Shown piece by piece: positions 45,439 to 54,239 of a stretch of 55,578 nucleotides of DNA (its first letter is position 1; every line of letters starts with the position of its first letter). A program made the position numbers and the translations under genes. A model generated the notes under the pieces. That model was not told where the DNA came from. It did not search any database and saw nothing but the letters and a program-made list of their open reading frames with translations. This DNA comes from Lederbergia galactosidilytica (GTDB taxonomy: Bacteria; Bacillota; Bacilli; Bacillales; Bacillaceae_C): assembly GCF_017873565.1 (NCBI RefSeq), contig NZ_JAGGKH010000024.1, positions 1 through 55,578 on the forward strand, read 5' to 3'.

Positions 45439-45939
45439 CTATGAAAAAGAGCCATAAATGCTCTCCTTATTCGCGCTGGCTTTCACATGGGTCGAATCAA
45501 TAAAGACATGGTCGGGGCTAAGAAGCGCGGTTTGCCACCTCGTTTAGAACCTTATAGAAGATCTGCTCGAATAGATCTGTATCTGCAAATCGACGCACAT
45601 AGTTTTTTCCGAACGTGGAAAAGTGAGGAACCTCTGTATGAGGCCCAAGCCAAGGAACCAGCGATATGCCACATTCGTTTCAATTTCCTTGATTGTCTGG
45701 CGCATGGAACGGATGCCGCAGGTATACTGAATGAATGTCATCTTGATCAGTACGACAGGATCTATGTTGGGTCTCTCAATGGTTGAGTAAAGATCTTCGA
45801 CTAATAGATAGATAAAGGAGAAATCAATAGTCGCATCCAGTTTGCGCACCAGATGGTCTTGAGGAACCAACTGCTCTATTGTCAGCATTTCCAGCTGTTC
45901 GCATTCATTAATTTGATTCTTCGTCATCATATCCATCAC
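45439..45939 (-). pseudogene. Degenerate IS1182-family transposase
   Basis: The N-terminal part (from 45939) reads like an IS1182 transposase: 'LTIEQLVPQDHLVRKLDATIDFSFIY', 'DPVVLIKMTFIQYTCGIRSMRQTIKEIETNVAYRWFLGL'. After about 45650 the frame shifts and later motifs appear in another frame. An internal deletion then joins it to 'VFIDSTHVKASANKESIYGSFS' and a stop at 45439. Over half the gene, including parts of the catalytic core, is missing, so it is inactive. Confidence 0.85.
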
Positions 45940-45962
45940 CTCATTCAGTTATAGAAAATACC

Positions 45963-46004
45963 GTTGATTGGAGCGGAAAGCGTCCGCTCGCAGCGGAAAT
46001 CAAC
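45963..46004. repeat. Minimal copy of the Bacillus interspersed repeat
   Basis: The 42 bp start GTTGATTGGAGCGGA and end AGCGGAAATCAAC, with an inner perfect GAGCGGA-AAGCG-TCCGCTC hairpin. Only the two ends of the larger repeat seem to be left. It lies beside the transposase remnant. Confidence 0.6.
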
Positions 46005-46026
46005 CTTTCTAGCTTTATCTCTATTT

Positions 46027-46066
46027 TAAAAGAGAACGAGATGGTTTATTGGGGACCATCTCTTTT
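46027..46066. repeat. Terminator copy 2, direct repeat flanking the IS1182 remnant
   Basis: AAAAGAGAACGAGATGG, then TTTATTGGGGACCATCTC, repeats 45334-45369 with one or two changes. The long direct duplication fits variable-length target duplications of this IS family, or a duplication by recombination. Confidence 0.7.
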
Positions 46067-46207
46067 TATTGGTTAAATTTCTAGCTTGTGACGAGGAATA
46101 GTGGCTAACTTTCAGTGTCTGATCGTGTAAGTGAACAGGATGTTTTTATAATGTGTTCATCCTTAAACCAAATTTGTACGTCATTAAATAGGAACTTCTG
46201 CCTGCGC

Positions 46208-47233
46208 TCAGCCAAAGATTAAAATAACGATAAAATAGACAATCATAGCAGCTAGTCCAACTGGAACGCCAAAGCGGGCCCATTCTCGGCTTGTAATATT
46301 CAGTTTTCCCGCTGAAATAATATTTGGGATGTTTCCAGGGATGAGCATCCCACCACTAATCATAAGTCCAAGCAAAATGGCTTTAATCGTTGGCGCCTCC
46401 ATCAAGGGACTAATTTCTGCCGCGGCTAATGTAGCATTATCTAAAACAGCCGAAATCATATTAATCCAATAAAGCAATAATGGGCTAACTCCAAGTAAGT
46501 ACTTTTCGATGAAAGGCTCAAATCCAGCTCCAAGTAAAGTAAGTCCCATGACAAAAAGGTAAATTTTGATAGCGCGAATGATAATTTCTCCGTAGCTCTC
46601 TACCTCAAGAGAAGAAGAAAGACCTGATTGATCTTTTCGTGGCTTAACTAATACAGCAGCAAGAATTCCGAAGATCAATACAGCTGGAATGACATCAGAA
46701 CCAATCAAACGCATCAAGAAGAAGAAATCCTCCCCAAGTTTGCTTGTAGCAATAGTTGATAAAGGTTCACCTAAAGGTGTTAAGGCAGATCCTAATCCTA
46801 TAGAGAAGCAGGCTAAGACAACAAGACGAATTTCTGATTGGCGGTCAAGGCGAAGTACGCTTACGATCACGACGAGTACAATAGCGGCAATGATCGCTGT
46901 GATGATACTGGAAACTAAGCCAAGGATAATAACAACAAAGGCTATAAATAGCCGACTAGGAATGGCTCGACTTAATCCTAAAATTCCCTTTTCAATGGGT
47001 GTCTGTAACCACCGAAATAATAAGCCTGCAATTAATACAGCTAAAGTAATATGAATAGGATCTTCTAGGGCTTTGAAAAATAAAGACCGATCAAGAACCT
47101 GACTTATAAACGCGGCAGCTAATCCCATTAAAAATAAAAAAGGCTCTAAATTTTCTTCAACAATCTTCACGGTAAATGGTAAAAGTAAAACAAGAATTAA
47201 TACAATGGTTAAACCAATAATGGTCACATTCAA
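46208..47233 (-). CDS. DUF1646-family membrane transporter
   Basis: This integral membrane protein of about 341 residues has some ten hydrophobic segments. Conserved spots include 'SIGLGSALTPLGEPLSTIATSKLG' and 'ISAVLDNATLAAAEISP', reminiscent of ion-transporter (NhaD/ArsB-like) re-entrant motifs, and 'GGMLIPGNIPNIISAGKL'. DUF1646 proteins are thought to move cations, since some are under a sodium riboswitch; none is visible here. I chose TTG 47233, 9 nt after AGAAGG on the minus strand, which removes a large overlap with the upstream ATPase gene. Confidence 0.82.
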   Translation of the reverse strand: MNVTIIGLTIVLILVLLLPFTVKIVEENLEPFLFLMGLAAAFISQVLDRSLFFKALEDPIHITLAVLIAGLLFRWLQTPIEKGILGLSRAIPSRLFIAFVVIILGLVSSIITAIIAAIVLVVIVSVLRLDRQSEIRLVVLACFSIGLGSALTPLGEPLSTIATSKLGEDFFFLMRLIGSDVIPAVLIFGILAAVLVKPRKDQSGLSSSLEVESYGEIIIRAIKIYLFVMGLTLLGAGFEPFIEKYLLGVSPLLLYWINMISAVLDNATLAAAEISPLMEAPTIKAILLGLMISGGMLIPGNIPNIISAGKLNITSREWARFGVPVGLAAMIVYFIVILIFG

Positions 47234-47270
47234 ACTTTTCAACCTTCTTTCAGCAAAATTCAAGTGGCAC

Positions 47271-48026
47271 CTATAAAAATAAATGGTGTAAAAGTCTTTC
47301 TTTGTCATCAAAGAACTGTTTGAATAGAAGATAGTGGCTAGTTTCCTCAAGTAATGTTTCCTTTATTCCATCCTCAGAGAACTCATAAATAGTAGAATGA
47401 GGATAGGCCATTAGTAAAGGTGAATGAGTAGCAATAATAAATTGGGAATCCTGCTCTACTAACTCATGCATACGTGATAACATGGATAATTGACGTAAGG
47501 GAGATAACGCTGCCTCCGGTTCATCTAATAGATAAATACCTTGTCCTCTAAACCGATTCAAAAATGTAGCGAAAAAGGCTTCTCCATGTGATTGCTCATG
47601 TAGAGAAACACCACCAAATTGATTGATCACCTTATTTCCACCTAATGGTTCGCGATCCAATTCCTCTATATTCGAAGCAACGTTATAATACGTCTCCGCT
47701 CTTAGAAAAAATCCATCTTTAGGCTTCTGAACGCCTTTAACTAAACGTAAATACTGGTCAAGAGATGAATGGGAGTCATAGGTGGAAAAATTAAAATTGA
47801 AGCTCCCACCTTCCGGATTAAATCCATATGCAATCGCTATCGCCTCTAATAAAGTGGATTTACCCATTCCATTTTCACCAATAAGATATGTAACCTGGGG
47901 ATGAAGTGTAAGTTCATCTAAGGATTTTACAGCAGGTAAGTGGAAAGGGTATTTAGAATAAGATGGAATTTGTTCTTTGAGAAGTTTAATTCTTTTAATG
48001 TATGGCATGAATTCGTTAAATGACAT
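47271..48026 (-). CDS. AAA/ABC-type ATPase with RecF-like layout, unknown role
   Basis: This soluble ATPase has 251 residues. Walker A is 'LIGENGMGKSTLLEAIAI' (residues ~44-60), an ABC-like signature appears as 'SLHEQSHGEAFFA', and Walker B is 'GIYLLDEPEAALSP'. The family (AAA_15/AAA_21-like) includes stand-alone ATPases of unclear function and partners of defence nucleases. No nuclease gene is adjacent, and the operon partner downstream is the DUF1646 transporter. The start is ATG 48026 behind GGGGAGG. Confidence 0.85.
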   Translation of the reverse strand: MSFNEFMPYIKRIKLLKEQIPSYSKYPFHLPAVKSLDELTLHPQVTYLIGENGMGKSTLLEAIAIAYGFNPEGGSFNFNFSTYDSHSSLDQYLRLVKGVQKPKDGFFLRAETYYNVASNIEELDREPLGGNKVINQFGGVSLHEQSHGEAFFATFLNRFRGQGIYLLDEPEAALSPLRQLSMLSRMHELVEQDSQFIIATHSPLLMAYPHSTIYEFSEDGIKETLLEETSHYLLFKQFFDDKERLLHHLFL

Positions 48027-48287
48027 CTTATCCTCCCCAATTAAAAAGTTTCTCTTTTTTTATATTAACGAAAGGAAGGTGGATTTGTCATCTTTCCTCT
48101 GACATATTTATACTATTCTAGGTTGTGTACTTTTCATTGCATTATTGATTTTTCAGCAATATTGTAGGAAAGTTCGTAAGCAATAGTTAATGATAAAATA
48201 GAATACATTGATTAAGTAAACAGGAATAACATGAAGAAAGAGGATATAACGTAAATTAAAATAAATAGAATGGGAAGTGATGCAAAG

Positions 48288-49205
48288 GTGAATAAAGGGA
48301 AAGCACTGAAGAAGGGAGCTAAAATTGGCCTTACTGCCCCTGCTGGTCCAACAGATGAAGATAAACTAAATAAAGGGATTACTATTTTAAGAAAGCTTGG
48401 TTTTTATGTGGAAATTGGCTTAACATGTTACCAAAATGAAGGAGGCTATTTGGCAGGTTCCGCTAACTTACGTGCGAATGAATTGAATCAAATGTTTGCT
48501 AATCCTGACATTGATGCGATATTTTGCTTACGAGGCGGATATGGAGCAATGCAAATCCTTCCATTTTTAAATTTTGAACTTATTGCTGCTCAGCCGAAAA
48601 TGTTAATTGGCTATAGTGATATCACTGCCTTACATATCGCTTTACAACAGAAAAGTGCACTAGCTACAATACATGGTCCTATGCCTGCATCTGATCTAAT
48701 TTCAGCCTCTGACTTTACACTTCAAGCATTGCTCTCAGTTATAACAAATGCCCATTTGGGTGGGAGAATAGAGAACCCACCTGGAAAAATAATGGAATGC
48801 CTTGTACCTGGGAATGCAGAAGGGATTTTAACTGGAGGAAACTTAGCACTTATCACCAGTTTACTTGGTACACCTTTTGAAATTAATACGAAGGGGAAAA
48901 TCTTATTTTTAGAAGAAATAGGGGAAGAGCCTTATCGAATTGATCGAATGCTGACACAGCTTGCTTTAGCCGGAAAGTTTGCTGACGCGGAGGGGATTCT
49001 ATTAGGCAGCTGGACCGGTTGTCAATCCAGCGATCCGAAGAGCTTTCAAGTAAGAGATTTATTTCGAAGAATTATTGCTCCATTTGGAAAACCTACGTTA
49101 ATGAATATAAGGGCGGGACATTGTGAACCTACAGTTACCTTGCCATTTGGAATTCCCGCCATATTACAAGCAGAAGAAGGAAAACTTTTTTATTTCAATC
49201 CATAA
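48288..49205 (+). CDS. LD-carboxypeptidase (S66 family, LdcA/MccF-like)
   Basis: S66 serine peptidases trim the terminal D-alanine from murein tetrapeptides during cell-wall recycling, or cleave acylated nucleotide toxins (MccF). The protein has about 305 residues with 'IGLTAPAGPTDEDKLNKGI', 'IFCLRGGYGAMQILPFL', the nucleophile in 'IGYSDITALH', and 'EEIGEEPYRIDRMLTQL' carrying the catalytic Glu. The start is GTG 48288 behind GGGAAGTG; an ATG at 48270 has no site. Confidence 0.9.
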   Translation: MNKGKALKKGAKIGLTAPAGPTDEDKLNKGITILRKLGFYVEIGLTCYQNEGGYLAGSANLRANELNQMFANPDIDAIFCLRGGYGAMQILPFLNFELIAAQPKMLIGYSDITALHIALQQKSALATIHGPMPASDLISASDFTLQALLSVITNAHLGGRIENPPGKIMECLVPGNAEGILTGGNLALITSLLGTPFEINTKGKILFLEEIGEEPYRIDRMLTQLALAGKFADAEGILLGSWTGCQSSDPKSFQVRDLFRRIIAPFGKPTLMNIRAGHCEPTVTLPFGIPAILQAEEGKLFYFNP

Positions 49206-49278
49206 TCTTGGTTATGAATCCGAAATTGTGGGAATATATTATGGAGGATCTATACCTGCTTAGGAAAGGAGTCATTTG

Positions 49279-50664
49279 ATGAATACTTTGTGGGTAATCG
49301 CCAACATTATATTATTCCTCGTGCTAATAGGCCTTTTGTTTTACATGCAAAAAAAGCATCTTTCCTTTTCGAAGCGTGTTTTTTCTGCCTTAGGCTTAGG
49401 AATTGTACTTGGACTTTATATTCACCTTGTATTTGGAACAGATTCGAGTGTAACTAATCATTCGATTGAATGGTTTAATATTGTAGGTAGTGGTTATATA
49501 TCTTTTCTAAAAATGATTGTCATGCCACTTGTGTTTATTTCGATTGTGTCAGCTTTTACAAAGTTAAAGCTAACAAGCAATTTAGGAAAGATAAGTGCCT
49601 TAGTGATTGGGATTTTAATTGCGACAACTGCGATTGCTGCATCGATTGGGATTGCAACCTCTTTAGGATTTCAATTAGAAGGTATTGAGCTAGAAGCGGG
49701 TGAAGCGGAAGCGGAAAAAAATACACAGCTACAACAAACTGTTGGGGACGTTGAAGATATGTCAATTCCACAGCAAATTATTAGTTTATTTCCACAAAAC
49801 CCTTTTATGGAGCTAACAGGAGCAAGGCCTACTTCTACCATTGCAGTAGTGATTTTTGCCGCAATTATCGGAATCGCCTATTTAGGTGTAAGAAGAAAAG
49901 AGCCAGAGCATGGAGAGTTTTTCGCAAAAATTATTGAAACGATTTACACAATTGTGATGAGAATGGTGACGTTAATTCTTCGGTTAACACCTTATGGAGT
50001 TTTAGCGCTAATGGCAAAAGTAACTGCCACAAGTGATTATTCAGCAATTGTAAAACTAGGTAAATTTGTGCTGGCTTCATATGTGGCGATTATACTTATG
50101 TTTATCGTTCATTTACTTTTACTACTATTCGCTGGTAAAAACCCAATCACATACGTTAAGAAAGTGATTCCTGTCTTAACTTTTGCTTTTACCTCGCGTT
50201 CAAGTGCTGGGGCATTGCCATTAAATATTAAAACCCAACACGAAGAATTAGGCGTGTCTGAGGGAATCGCTAATTTTGCCGGTTCCTTTGGATTATCAAT
50301 TGGGCAAAATGGTTGTGCAGGTATTTATCCTGCCATGTTAGCCATTATGGTTGCCCCTACAGCTGGTGTCAACCCTCTTGATCCCGTATTTCTCGGTACT
50401 TTGGTTGTAATTGTAGCGATTAGTTCCTTTGGAGTAGCAGGGGTAGGAGGAGGAGCAACATTTGCTGCGTTACTTGTCCTTTCAGCGATGGATTTACCAA
50501 TCGGCATCGTCGGGCTGTTAATTTCAGTTGAGCCCTTAATTGATATGGGAAGAACAGCCTTAAATGTAAGTGGAAGTATGACAGCGGGAGTATTGACAGG
50601 CAAAATAACCGGTGAATTAGATGAGGAAGTTTATAATCAACCAAAACAAAGATTACAAATATAA
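49279..50664 (+). CDS. tcyP: L-cystine transporter TcyP (DAACS family)
   Basis: This sodium-coupled cystine symporter has 461 residues. It resembles B. subtilis TcyP along its length, including the N-terminus 'IILFLVLIGLLFYMQKKHLSFSKRVFSALGLGIVLG' and an acidic external loop 'EGIELEAGEAEAEKN'. Transport motifs are 'TSRSSAGALPLNIKTQ', 'GLSIGQNGCAGIYPAM' and 'SSFGVAGVGGGATFAALL', the variants typical of the TcyP branch rather than the glutamate branch. ATG 49279 follows AAAGGAG. A perfect 15-bp terminator follows. Confidence 0.92.
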   Translation: MNTLWVIANIILFLVLIGLLFYMQKKHLSFSKRVFSALGLGIVLGLYIHLVFGTDSSVTNHSIEWFNIVGSGYISFLKMIVMPLVFISIVSAFTKLKLTSNLGKISALVIGILIATTAIAASIGIATSLGFQLEGIELEAGEAEAEKNTQLQQTVGDVEDMSIPQQIISLFPQNPFMELTGARPTSTIAVVIFAAIIGIAYLGVRRKEPEHGEFFAKIIETIYTIVMRMVTLILRLTPYGVLALMAKVTATSDYSAIVKLGKFVLASYVAIILMFIVHLLLLLFAGKNPITYVKKVIPVLTFAFTSRSSAGALPLNIKTQHEELGVSEGIANFAGSFGLSIGQNGCAGIYPAMLAIMVAPTAGVNPLDPVFLGTLVVIVAISSFGVAGVGGGATFAALLVLSAMDLPIGIVGLLISVEPLIDMGRTALNVSGSMTAGVLTGKITGELDEEVYNQPKQRLQI

Positions 50665-50687
50665 AAATTTCCGAACTGTCCCAGTTT

Positions 50688-50727
50688 AAAGTGCCCCTTA
50701 AGTAAACCTCTTAAGGGGCACTTTAAC
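50688..50727. terminator. Terminator between tcyP and the convergent yihY-type gene
   Basis: AAAGTGCCCCTTAAG (50688-50702) pairs perfectly with CTTAAGGGGCACTTT (50710-50724). Confidence 0.9.
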
Positions 50728-50812
50728 ATTTAGATACAATGAATGAAGTTTATGGACAATGTATTTGTGTCTTTCCCCGCAAATTAGCCGCCTTTTTCCC
50801 TTCAAAAGCAAC

Positions 50813-51622
50813 TCATGTGTGTCTTTCGATCCAAGAGGCATTGATGAGCCCTCCTATCAACAGCACCGCAGCGGTAAAGTAAAACCAAATCATCAGGACA
50901 ATCATGTTAGCCATATACCCATAAAGCCTCGTATAACTGGCAAAATAGCTAACATAATAGGAAAAGCCAATGGTTACCGTTTGCCAACCAACTGTTGAAA
51001 AAATGGCACCAGGCAATGCATGCTGAAAACGAATCTTCGAACTTGGGACCGTTTTATATAAAAGCAAAAAAAAGAAAAATAAATAAATAGAGCCTGTACC
51101 CCATTTCACAACTGCCCACCAACGATAAAAAGCCGTTGGTAGATAGATATGGGCAACTAAGAAGACTCGTCCGATTTCTTCTCCAATTGGAATTAATAGA
51201 GATACTGTTAATGTAATCATGAGCCCGGCTGTCAAAATAAGATCCTTTCCCAACGAAAGTAAGAAAGTTTCTTTGCGAATGACCCGGTGGACTTCATTCA
51301 TCGATCTGACAAGCGCTTGAACAGCCATAGAAGCAATCCAAAAGGCAGCAAGTAAGCTAAAAGAGGCGAGCTTTGTCTGATTTCTTCCAATAATCCCCAT
51401 GATGTTATCTTCGATTAAAGTAAAGCTACCTTTTGGGATATAAGGTTCTAATATGGTAAGCACATCTTCTGATTGGACGGGGAGCAGGCTAATAATTGCA
51501 AATGAAAATACTAAAAAAGGGAAAATAGCCAGCATGAAGTAGTAAGCCATTAAGGCTGATTGATCATGGAACCGCTCTAAGAAGAATCGCCTACATACAG
51601 TTAAAACTACATTCATTTTCAC
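50813..51622 (-). CDS. YihY/BrkB-family membrane protein
   Basis: This integral membrane protein has 269 residues and six expected helices. The family start 'FHDQSALMAYYFMLAIFPFLVFSFAIISLLP' (the A-x-x-YY-x-L motif) and 'LPGAIFSTVGWQTVTIGFSYYVSYFASYTRLYGYMANMIVLMIWFYFTAAVLLIGGLIN' are clear. Members were once called ribonuclease BN, but this activity is not theirs; the function is unknown, with roles in solute or salt tolerance proposed. No operon partner is seen. Confidence 0.9.
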   Translation of the reverse strand: MKMNVVLTVCRRFFLERFHDQSALMAYYFMLAIFPFLVFSFAIISLLPVQSEDVLTILEPYIPKGSFTLIEDNIMGIIGRNQTKLASFSLLAAFWIASMAVQALVRSMNEVHRVIRKETFLLSLGKDLILTAGLMITLTVSLLIPIGEEIGRVFLVAHIYLPTAFYRWWAVVKWGTGSIYLFFFFLLLYKTVPSSKIRFQHALPGAIFSTVGWQTVTIGFSYYVSYFASYTRLYGYMANMIVLMIWFYFTAAVLLIGGLINASWIERHT

Positions 51623-52071
51623 TCATTCCTCTACTTATGTCTCCTATTAGCTTTAGCTATTAAGAAAGATTCAAAACATAAAAATACAACGCTCGTTTAT
51701 CTTATATCCCATAAAGAAAGTGATATTTATCTTGAGATAGATGATAGACCCAGTAAAAAAATAGTTCATAGTGAGTAATACCTAAATGAACCCGAAGCTT
51801 AAACAAAGTATAATACAGGACATGGTTCCTATGAAGCACCAACACTTCTTTTATAAGAGTGCTTTAGTGGAACAAGCAAATAAAAAATTCTTTAACGTTG
51901 TGAATGCGCACTTTCCCACTTCAGCTCTTTTCATTTCCTGATTCTCCCGAATCTATCGAATTACATATTTCAATTAAAAAATTCTCTTTAAAGTGGAACT
52001 AATTCAAAAATAATTCGTGTTTATAATTAGGATAGTCTACCGACTAAAAAAGGAGGGGATAGATAATGAAA
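51623..52071. other. Intergenic region, nothing identified
   Basis: About 450 bp of AT-rich sequence. A weak hairpin (AGCAC ... GTGCT, about 51836-51866) and a TATAAT near 51810 are visible, but no gene. A good ribosome binding site at 52052-52058 leads only into a 4-codon frame at 52066. Confidence 0.4.
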
Positions 52072-52449
52072 TTAATTTAAAAATTGACTCAACGATTTAA
52101 TCTCATCTTCATCTAAGACTTTTATATTTAAAATATTGTTTTCAGTTCCTGGAGATTTTTTAATCAATATCCATTTATCATTGTACTCAAATATTGAGTA
52201 CTCATTTATTCCATTTGGGCTATCCTTATCCATAATATCTCTTAATAATTTAAAATCTGTTTCACTAAAATGATCGATGTATTCATCATCAATAAGTTTT
52301 TCGATGTCTTTGTATTCCGTTGCTGTATTTAGATCTTCATATAATTTAACCGATCCAATCGGCCTAGAAATCAATAGATACAACAAAAAAATTATTACTA
52401 ACATTAATATTAAAACTATTGTGAAAAAGACACTTCTATTTATTTTCAT
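52072..52449 (-). CDS. Small membrane-anchored protein of unknown function
   Basis: This protein has 125 residues. It has one N-terminal transmembrane helix (residues ~7-29, 'VFFTIVLILMLVIIFLLYLLI') and a charged extracellular domain with 'YKDIEKLIDDEYIDHFSETDFKLLRDIM'. The start is ATG 52449 behind GAAAGGA. I do not recognise the family. It sits in AT-rich surroundings next to a broken small gene, so this patch may be accessory DNA. Confidence 0.6.
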   Translation of the reverse strand: MKINRSVFFTIVLILMLVIIFLLYLLISRPIGSVKLYEDLNTATEYKDIEKLIDDEYIDHFSETDFKLLRDIMDKDSPNGINEYSIFEYNDKWILIKKSPGTENNILNIKVLDEDEIKSLSQFLN

Positions 52450-52498
52450 TAATGTACATCCTTTCTTAAGTTAATAAAAAAAGAAAAAGGGTTTTCAA

Positions 52499-52645
52499 AT
52501 GTTTAAAAAATGTATTTTTATGATCTTAACACTTACGTCAATGATGTTTTGTTTGATTATTCTATCGTAGAAAAAAAGGGCGATCAATATACTGGTGAAA
52601 TTACAAATTATATTTCGATTAGTTTCGCTTTCACAAAAATAGTTT
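52499..52645 (+). pseudogene. Broken small exported-protein gene
   Basis: ATG 52499 begins a signal-peptide-like stretch (MFKKCIFMILTL...) that stops after about 23 codons at 52568-52570. A different frame over the same end continues as 'YVNDVLFDYSIVEKKGDQYTGEITNYISISF'. One frameshift would join them into a short exported protein. Further sequence up to 52800 holds nothing readable. Confidence 0.4.
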
Positions 52646-52817
52646 AATTAATACAGCAATTAAATAGAAAATATTCAGAATCCAAAAAAGGTGTCAAAAC
52701 TTAGGGAGAAAAAGGGTTCTACAAATGGGGATTATTAAGTGGCATATTTCTTTAAGCTTTTTAGCTATGGCAATCATCTTTTGAAGAAATTTAAATTTTG
52801 CTAAATATAATAAAGAA

Positions 52818-52850
52818 CAACCCATTTTCAAAAAGAAAATGAGTTGGGAG
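52818..52850 (-). terminator. Possible terminator of the quinone oxidoreductase gene
   Basis: AACCCATTTTC and GAAAATGAGTT can pair around AAAAA. On the minus strand the stem is followed by GTTCTTT, so the tail is weak. Confidence 0.45.
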
Positions 52851-52910
52851 TTCATTCATACTTGGTCCTGATAAAGGGTTAGGCTGAAATTGAAATTGTA
52901 ATCCGCTAGA

Positions 52911-53891
52911 TTACGAATTGACTCGTAGTACAATCTTTCCTGCATTTCGATTTTGCTCCATATGGGCATGTGCTTGATTGGCCTCTTTCCAATCCCAAAT
53001 AGAATCTAGGATAGGTTTGATTTCCCCAGAGGCAAGTTTATCTAAAGCGAAGCCAGAAAAGTCTTGAGTTAATTGGCTTTTCTTTGCGGGAGTCTGTGTT
53101 CGTAAAGCTGTCCCGATAATTTGAAGTCTTTTAGACAATAGCAAACCAAGATCTACATCTTCAACTTTGGCTCCTCCCATTGTTCCAATAATAATAAGTT
53201 TTCCATCTATACATAAAGAGTGAATATTTTCTTTCCAATAGCTTGCCCCAATAAAATCAAGAATTAGGTCAACACCATTACCATCTGTGGCAGCCTTTAC
53301 TTTTTCAGAGAATGGTCCTTCTCGATAATCAATGGCATAATCAGCCCCTAAAGAAAGACATAGCTCTCTTTTTTCTTCTGTTCCGGCTGTTACAATAATT
53401 TTAGCTCCTTTTTCTCTAGCTAGTTGTATGGCCGCTGTTCCTACTCCGCTTGCCCCGGCGTGAATCAGAATTGTTTGTCCTTGTTCTAAGTCGCCAAGCC
53501 AAAACATATTTAAATAAGCGGTGAGAAAGACTTCAGGAATGGCGGCGGCATCTTCAAAGGAAAGTATTTCGGGGATGCGTATAGCCATGCCAGCTGGAAT
53601 GGAGACATATTCAGCATAGCCGCCCCCGGGAAGTAAAGCACAAACACGATCTCCTTTTTGCCAACCAGTAACTTCAGCACCAAGCTCTTCGATAATGCCA
53701 CTCATTTCAAGTCCTAAAATTGGGGAAGCACCTTGTGGTGGCGGGTATAATCCTCGCTTTTGTAATAAATCAGCTCGATTTAAAGCAGTTGCTTTTACTT
53801 TTACAAGTATTTCATCAGAGCCAATTTTAGGCTTTTCAAAGTCCCCAATATATAATGATTGATCCTCTTCTTCGACTAAAATAGCTTTCAT
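52911..53891 (-). CDS. Zinc-independent quinone oxidoreductase (MDR superfamily)
   Basis: This NADPH:quinone reductase-type enzyme has about 326 residues. The catalytic-domain start 'VKVKATALNRADLLQKRGLYPPPQGASPILGLEMSG' is typical of the PIG3/QOR branch, and the coenzyme motif is 'ILIHAGASGVGTAAIQLAREKGA'. Zinc ligands of the alcohol dehydrogenases are absent. I chose ATG 53891 (MKAILVEE), which has GAGGTGATG 3-9 nt upstream; an in-frame ATG at 53918 has no site. Confidence 0.92.
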   Translation of the reverse strand: MKAILVEEEDQSLYIGDFEKPKIGSDEILVKVKATALNRADLLQKRGLYPPPQGASPILGLEMSGIIEELGAEVTGWQKGDRVCALLPGGGYAEYVSIPAGMAIRIPEILSFEDAAAIPEVFLTAYLNMFWLGDLEQGQTILIHAGASGVGTAAIQLAREKGAKIIVTAGTEEKRELCLSLGADYAIDYREGPFSEKVKAATDGNGVDLILDFIGASYWKENIHSLCIDGKLIIIGTMGGAKVEDVDLGLLLSKRLQIIGTALRTQTPAKKSQLTQDFSGFALDKLASGEIKPILDSIWDWKEANQAHAHMEQNRNAGKIVLRVNS

Positions 53892-54239
53892 CGACATCAC
53901 CTCAGTCATTTTTACCAAAATTATTCAAAAATAAGCCCTATATATGTTATCGTATAAGAATGAATCTTTTCTTACAAATGTTAGCTTTTACATAAAGGGG
54001 CTATTTATTGATCATGTCCTAATTTTAACCATTTAACCCTGGCGGTTAGAAAGTAATGTCAAGCTGTATACAGCGGATACTTAAGGTCAACTGAGAATGG
54101 GGAAAACATCCTTCTAGATCCGGAGATTTGTCAGTTGCAGATTCACAGGATTTAGATTAAAACGCCGTGTTATAAGGTGGCTCTTAGCTAATCTCCTTGA
54201 TTAGAAACTCCCTTTTTTCTTGAAGAAAGAGGTATATAT
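53892..54239 (+). other. Intergenic leader region upstream of the MFS gene
   Basis: About 350 bp. CAACTGA (about 54089-54095) and TCAGTTG (about 54131-54137) can pair, so the region before the transporter may be structured. I do not recognise any riboswitch class and see no gene. Confidence 0.3.

Noticed and set aside
45487-45786. Plus-strand frame opposite the transposase remnant
   Set aside because: It is the antisense of recognisable IS1182 sequence.
47234-47350. Upstream extension of the DUF1646 gene into the ATPase gene
   Set aside because: The extension overlaps the ATPase coding end and lacks a site; TTG 47233 follows AGAAGG.
54040-54239. Riboswitch before the MFS transporter gene
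   Set aside because: Only one 7-bp pairing was found and no conserved aptamer block; too weak to call.
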